Assembly: GCA_022266195.1 (NCBI GenBank)
Contig: WHVY01000007.1
Span: forward strand, 1,736,001-1,800,000
DNA length: 64,000 bases
Reading direction: 5' to 3'
Source: Tetranychus cinnabarinus
Taxonomy: Eukaryota; Arthropoda; Arachnida; Trombidiformes; Tetranychidae
Under the pieces are notes generated by a model, which saw only the letters and a program-made list of their open reading frames with translations, did no database searches and had not been told where the DNA came from. Below are positions 59,836 to 64,000 of the stretch, one piece after another; position 1 is the first letter of the stretch; each line of letters starts with the position of its first letter. A program made the position numbers and the translations under genes.

Positions 59836-60179
59836 AGTAGTTTCAATCGATAAAGCAAGTTTAGTTATTAAAAACTGTCGAGATTTATTCGTATCAGAGA
59901 AATGGCTCCTAATATTTGGTTCTAGTTACCTCATTTACTTCCCATGCCATCTCTACCCGACTCAGGGCAAAATCTGTCACTGCAATTACTGATCTCTCTT
60001 GCCTAATTTATTACTCTTACCCAGTTGTTGTTGTTAACCTTTATTTTCCAAAAATCATCTTGAAATACCTTTTAATGGTCGGAAAGGTACAAAGATCGGT
60101 ATCAAAAGACTAAAGGTTCGTTATCCTTGAAAGTGAAATTCAAGGAAATAAAAAACAGCCGGTCATGTAGTGAAAATAG

Positions 60180-60556
60180 GAATCATTTTATTTTTTGATA
60201 TTGGTTGGATAATAATATATTGAGTGAGAATCATTATAATCGATTATAGACATTGTACAAGATTTTAAGAAGACAAACAAAAAGTGAAAGTTTTGAAATG
60301 GAGATTTGGATAGGAACTAATCAAGGTGAAATCTAAATTGGATAATCACTCGAGATTGTCAAAGGACTAGGACATGTTGAAGCACATGGTGAATAAGATA
60401 AGCTTTTTAACTTCTCGCCTTGGACATTTGTCGGACTGGCAATTCCTTATCTGGAAGATGAAAAAAGTTGTCATTCCTCACGTCGTACCAGGAACTTTCC
60501 AGTGCTTTTAAATTACAAACCTTTTTAGGACTTGACAATTTTGTATTGGTACAGGA
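60180..60556 (-). pseudogene. FBP remnant downstream of Cys-triplet gene 3
   Basis: The best-preserved of the three remnants. On the minus strand after the stop comes FBP exon 1 from GGTATCGAT-like sequence through CCTAAAAAGGTTTGTAATTT and GGAAAGTTCCTGG to AATGACAAC (about 60550-60480), then exon 2 at about 60455-60365 (AAGGAATTGCCAGTCCGACA, ACAAATGTCCAAGG, AAGCTT), ending near a GTCCTAG-like site. TATTATTATCCAACCAATATC near 60200-60220 recalls intron 2. Many indels; no FBP coding potential. Confidence 0.9.
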
Positions 60557-61190
60557 TCAACAGTGACAATTTTTACAATCTGTACGATTGTTACAATTTG
60601 CAGAGTCTACGCAATTTTTACAATTGTTACAACCTGAACATCTTAGACAATCTTGACAATTGTTACATCTTTTACAATCTGTACAAGTTTTACAATTTTG
60701 TAAATACGAACAATTCGTACAGTCGATACAATTTTGACAGTCTGAACTGTATACACAATCTGTACAGTTGGAACAATCTTTACATCTCAGACAGTTTGCA
60801 CAATTGGGAACATCTTTTACAATCTTTACAGTTTTTACAGTTTTGTAAATATGAACCATCGGTAGAATCGGTACAATTTGAACTGTTCGAACAATTCCTA
60901 CAATTTGTGCAACCTACACAGTCTGTACAATATAAACAATATGTACAATTGGCACATCGATTGCAGTCTGTACTGTTTTTACAATTTTGTAGACTTGTAC
61001 CATTCGTACAATCGGCACAATTTTGACAACCATGGCAATTTGTACAGTTTATACAGTTCGCACAGTTTGTACAACCTACACAGTTGATGCAATTTTGATT
61101 ACCATCAGAACCATCAGAACCAGTAGAAGGCGTGATTAGGCTGACCATAAAGACCGAAACCAGAATAAAAATATGACTTTTGAGATACAT
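60557..61190 (-). pseudogene. Cys-triplet secreted protein, gene 3, with a one-base frameshift
   Basis: Start is the Met at 61190 (MYLKSHIFILVSVFMVSLIT signal peptide), not the upstream Met at 61217, by alignment with genes 1 and 2. The X-X-Cys register runs from about residue 30 through some 33 triplets up to KDCKRC, then breaks: a run of three C on the minus strand (60806-60808) shifts the frame and the ORF stops at 60780. The second frame carries on at once with the same X-X-Cys pattern for about 28 more triplets to 60557 and ends KNCHC, like the end of gene 1 (TNCKC). So the locus once encoded, or still encodes if the extra base is an assembly error, a protein of about 210 aa, the longest in the family. 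An internal block SYLQNCK-x-C-x-DCKRC occurs twice, showing repeat growth by larger units. Confidence 0.82.
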
Positions 61191-61405
61191 TTTCAGGAAA
61201 TGGAAATTTAATGACAATTCTAATGTGTAGCAAACAACTTGAAATTAAACTCGTAAAGGGTTGTTGTTATGGAATAGCTTTAATACTCTTCATTTCAATT
61301 GAATACGTTCACTCTTCTCCCTCTCACCCTGCTTATTCATGCTTATTTTTAGCCTTTTCTGTAAATTCGATATAATCTATTTGATCAGATTTACTATCAG
61401 ATTCA
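61191..61405 (-). promoter_or_regulatory. FBP-derived promoter of Cys-triplet gene 3
   Basis: On the minus strand: CTGATAGTAAATCTGATCA (near 61402-61384), GGTGAGAGGGAGAAGAGTGA (near 61330), GAAGAGTATTAAAGCTATTC with TATTAAAG in the TATA position (61285-61278), then CCATAACAACAACCCTTTAC and GAGTTTAATTTCAAG. Same order and spacing as in FBP and in genes 1 and 2. Confidence 0.85.
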
Positions 61406-61839
61406 TTAATAAATATCGAACAATCAAATTATTACCAGAGAAAGGCAAATTAACATGATCACATTTACTTTTTACAACTTGTTAGACAATTTTTCATGCA
61501 AATAGATGGCCACATTAAATCAACGAAAATCATCAATTTTTTAATGTTAAAAACTGATTCAGTCATCTTTTTGCTTGAGTGTAGTTTTAGTTTGATAGCT
61601 TTGTTAAGTTACCCCAAAAAGAGTGACTGACAAGTTCGGTTGACTTATCATTCAGTTATTATGTGTTTGCGATTTAGTTGGGTTTTCAAACAACTTTTTG
61701 ATCTAACTATTGATAGAAAAAATAGAGAAATGTTCTTTTATGAATAATCATGTATAATATTAATTATATTGTAACATAGTAACAAAGATGAAATTGTGTG
61801 CGTCACAATGTTTTAGAGAAACAATCAAGTTTATCATTT
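61406..61839. other. Intergenic
   Basis: AT-rich spacer of about 430 bp between the gene 3 promoter and duplication unit A copy 2. Nothing recognisable. Confidence 0.4.
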
Positions 61840-62580
61840 TCGTGATGCTTTATCGAAAATAGGCCAGTTTCTGAGGAGTGGCAGATGAAAATAGATCATT
61901 GCATCAGCTTTTCAAACTACAATGTCACCTTAAATTTACTTTTTAACGATAGCTTTAATCATTAAATCGATACACACGACTCCATGCATTTCAATCTATT
62001 TCCAGATACATTCTCACAGATACGCTTATCTCGAGAAGCAAACGATATTCCGAAAAATGGATTAGATTAATGAATTTAACATGAAATTTTGCATCCAACA
62101 TGTTAACAACTGAAAAATTGATAAGCAATTTACTTTATTCTTCTGATCGTCATCCTTGAAACATTTTGTTTGTTCAAACAAACTCTGATTCCTCTGATTA
62201 AATTGAATCCTTTTGATTATTATTGAATCTAAATAAATGATTTAACCTTGATAGCTTAAAACAGGCCATTGTCTTTCAGTTTGTGTAAACAGGTATCACG
62301 TTCATCAGGTATGATCCAAAATTATGCCGCATGATTTGCACAAGCTATCAAACAATACAATTTTGATAGATGCCCATGCAGGCCTTTGCATGGCCAGTTA
62401 AGGTATATCGATTTTTATTGGCTTATACTTGGCTTATTATTCGTTAACAACGTTATTTGTTGAATTTTTTTACAGAGTCTTAAGACACTTCAAAGCAGAG
62501 AAAGAGTCAAGAATGGCTGAGTTCAATGAAACTTAATGAGAAGAGAAGAGCACAAATTATTGCTTAAATTAAATCATCTA
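61840..62580 (+). repeat. Segmental duplication, unit A copy 2
   Basis: Partner of 58050-58835 (see that entry). Copy 2 has a small insertion near 62085-62105 and lacks several short blocks. Confidence 0.88.
62385..62565 (+). pseudogene. NDUFV1 exon 5 end, intron 5 and exon 6 fragment, copy 2
   Basis: GCATGGCCAGTTAAG (62387-62401) matches the end of NDUFV1 exon 5 (GCATGGCCAGTTCAG). The intron follows, and 62473-62560 matches the last exon after an acceptor TTTTTTACAG: GAGTCAAGAATGGCTGAGTT and AAACTTAATGAGAAGAG are clear. Indels break the frame. Confidence 0.9.
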
Positions 62581-63338
62581 TTAATGAATAAAAAGATCAG
62601 ATGATTAGAAGGAATTAACGACGATGGAAAAGTTTCAGTAAAAGATAAATTATCATACAACGATTCTTTGCGAAAAAATCTTGATTGCAATTTAAACCAT
62701 TCAATAACAAATCAATAGCTATGTACAACATCTGATCCATATGCGCTGAAATAATGAACAGAATGAATAAATCGAACTAATAGATGGCATCAACATACAT
62801 TTCATATTAAATCTTAATCCATACAATAGATCGACTAATTTCGATACTAACTCGAAAGAGAATTTCAATGCTGCTCAAGGAAACGATTTTCATCGCAAAA
62901 TAAATCTTATCGATTTCACAAAAGCTAAAGACTTGATCTTTTTGGATTTCTTATTCTGACGTTGATTTTTTTTCATCAAAAATTCGAGAAGTAAAAAGTC
63001 GAGCTATGTTGATACACTTTTAAGTGAAATAGGAACGGTCTGTTTGTGCAACAAAAAATTTTTCAATGATTTTTGATGAAATCGCTTTCAAACTTTGATT
63101 ACATTTTATTTAAATTTAAATCTTTTGTCATTTTAACGGTTTACCTCGGCTCGAGTTCTTTAGATGTTGATTTTTTTACTATGTACTTGTCAGTTAAAAT
63201 AATTTGCAATCAGTTATGATCGTGAGTCAGTTGTTTATTCAATTATAAAGATTTTATTCATGGAATTTTGAGGATAAACATTTCAGATGGGTCGTACAAG
63301 AATTGCAATATAATTTTGCATAATATATTAGTCTTTAA
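62581..63338. other. Intergenic
   Basis: About 760 bp, AT-rich, no coding sequence recognised. A short stretch near 62872-62890 (CTGCTCAAGGAAA) recalls 58993-59006 and suggests that the duplicated block extended further. Confidence 0.4.
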
Positions 63339-63853
63339 TTACAAATGCAGTGCTTTACAAACAGCAGCTTCGAACAAGACTTTAGCAATTTTAGATTTTT
63401 TTTTACTAGCCAGTGCATTAAGTATATCAAAGATGTTTGGACAATGCCATGACTTTAGTTGATCTGTTGATTAATCAAAAAGTTAGTAAACACCTTTTAT
63501 GATAGCTAATTGTTATTACTTACCCTTGAAGTTGTGAGCAAATTTTTTGATGTCATCACCAACATGGTCAATACCTTTCTTTTTTATATCTTTGATGATT
63601 CCTGTAGTAAACCATAACTGTCAGTATCTGAAAGGTTGCCTCTTCATCAATATATTAATATAAATTGAACTTACTTTCCATATCATCTTTGATATCACGC
63701 TTTGATCGGTTAACGCTGGCTGCATAAGCAAAACCTGACAAATTGGACAATAATTTTTGTTCAATTAGAGTTGAAGATTAGGTTTATTAGTTTATACAAA
63801 TGTATTAACTTACCAATGCATAAAGCGAGAGACAAGATTATTAAGAATCGCAT
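63339..63853 (-). CDS. Small secreted protein, 100 aa, family unknown
   Basis: Four exons: 63853-63814, 63734-63675, 63601-63524 and 63463-63339, in frame, 100 aa; introns of 59-79 bp all split codons after base 1. The first 20 residues form a signal peptide (MRFLIILSLALCIG with GFAYAA). A dibasic site (RSKR, about 24-27) could be a propeptide cleavage site. The mature part is strongly basic (many Lys) and predicted helical, with two Cys in the last exon (SWHCPNIFDI and AAVCKAL), enough for one disulphide. I do not recognise it. Extracellular and small with a possible propeptide: a secreted effector, peptide hormone or antimicrobial peptide are possible, none supported. It is the only apparently intact unique gene at this end of the mosaic region. 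Confidence 0.75.
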
Positions 63854-64000
63854 TTTGTAGGTTGGAGTTGAACTGAACTGAGTCAAAAGTTAAACTGATT
63901 CGCAAGTTGGAAATGAAAATAAAGTATTAAAAACCATTGACTAACCTCTTTTTATATGCATTTATACATTTACCACAAAGTATCCAAGATATCAAGATAT

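Noticed and set aside
60532..61026. + strand ORFs rich in Tyr-Asn-Leu (also 60878-61087 and 54565-54765)
   Set aside because: They are antisense to Cys-triplet genes; a 9-bp repeat without stops in other frames leaves them open automatically. No signal peptide or start context.

Overview
The window is AT-rich nuclear DNA from an animal. Genes carry short GT-AG introns, intergenic stretches are long and low in complexity, and I see no bacterial operons or ribosome binding sites. An insect-type gustatory receptor gene, a conserved KIAA0513 homologue, a MFSD4/NaGLT1-type transporter and small secreted proteins point to an arthropod. The compact introns and AT richness would suit an acariform mite such as a spider mite, but that is inference. 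Layout: 1-11.6 kb is almost gene-free apart from one secreted, probably GPI-anchored protein (4.1-5.1 kb). 11.6-28.6 kb is a dense block of conserved genes: BMS1 (-), BORCS5-like (+), a secreted PLAT-like protein (+), GTPBP10 (+), a Cys-triplet secreted protein (+), NDUFV1 (-) and fructose-1,6-bisphosphatase (FBP, +). 28.6-39.3 kb is largely non-coding, with one neuropeptide-like precursor (-) and one mariner-type MITE. 39.3-52.8 kb is all on the minus strand: MFSD4-like transporter, gustatory receptor, KIAA0513-like gene and PSMA5. 53-63 kb is a mosaic of decayed copies of genes that lie elsewhere in this same window (gustatory receptor, NDUFV1, GTPBP10, FBP), with two more Cys-triplet genes, two foldback MITEs and a 100-aa secreted protein at the end. 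The main discovery is the Cys-triplet family. Three loci (20.9, 54.7 and 60.6 kb) encode secreted proteins with a signal peptide followed by tens of X-X-Cys triplets, most often Thr-Asn-Cys. Each locus is built inside a copy of the FBP gene. The promoter and 5' UTR match those of FBP, the novel ORF follows, and directly after its stop codon come recognisable remnants of FBP exon 1 and then exon 2. FBP exon 1 itself encodes one Thr-Asn-Cys with the 9-mer ACAAATTGT, the commonest unit of the repeat. This looks like a new gene family born by duplication of a housekeeping gene's 5' end plus expansion of a short repeat, then copied again with neighbouring fragments in inverted orientation about 35-40 kb away. 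Coordinates of exons were worked out by hand from splice consensus and frame continuity. Homology calls are from recognition of conserved motifs, not from a database search.
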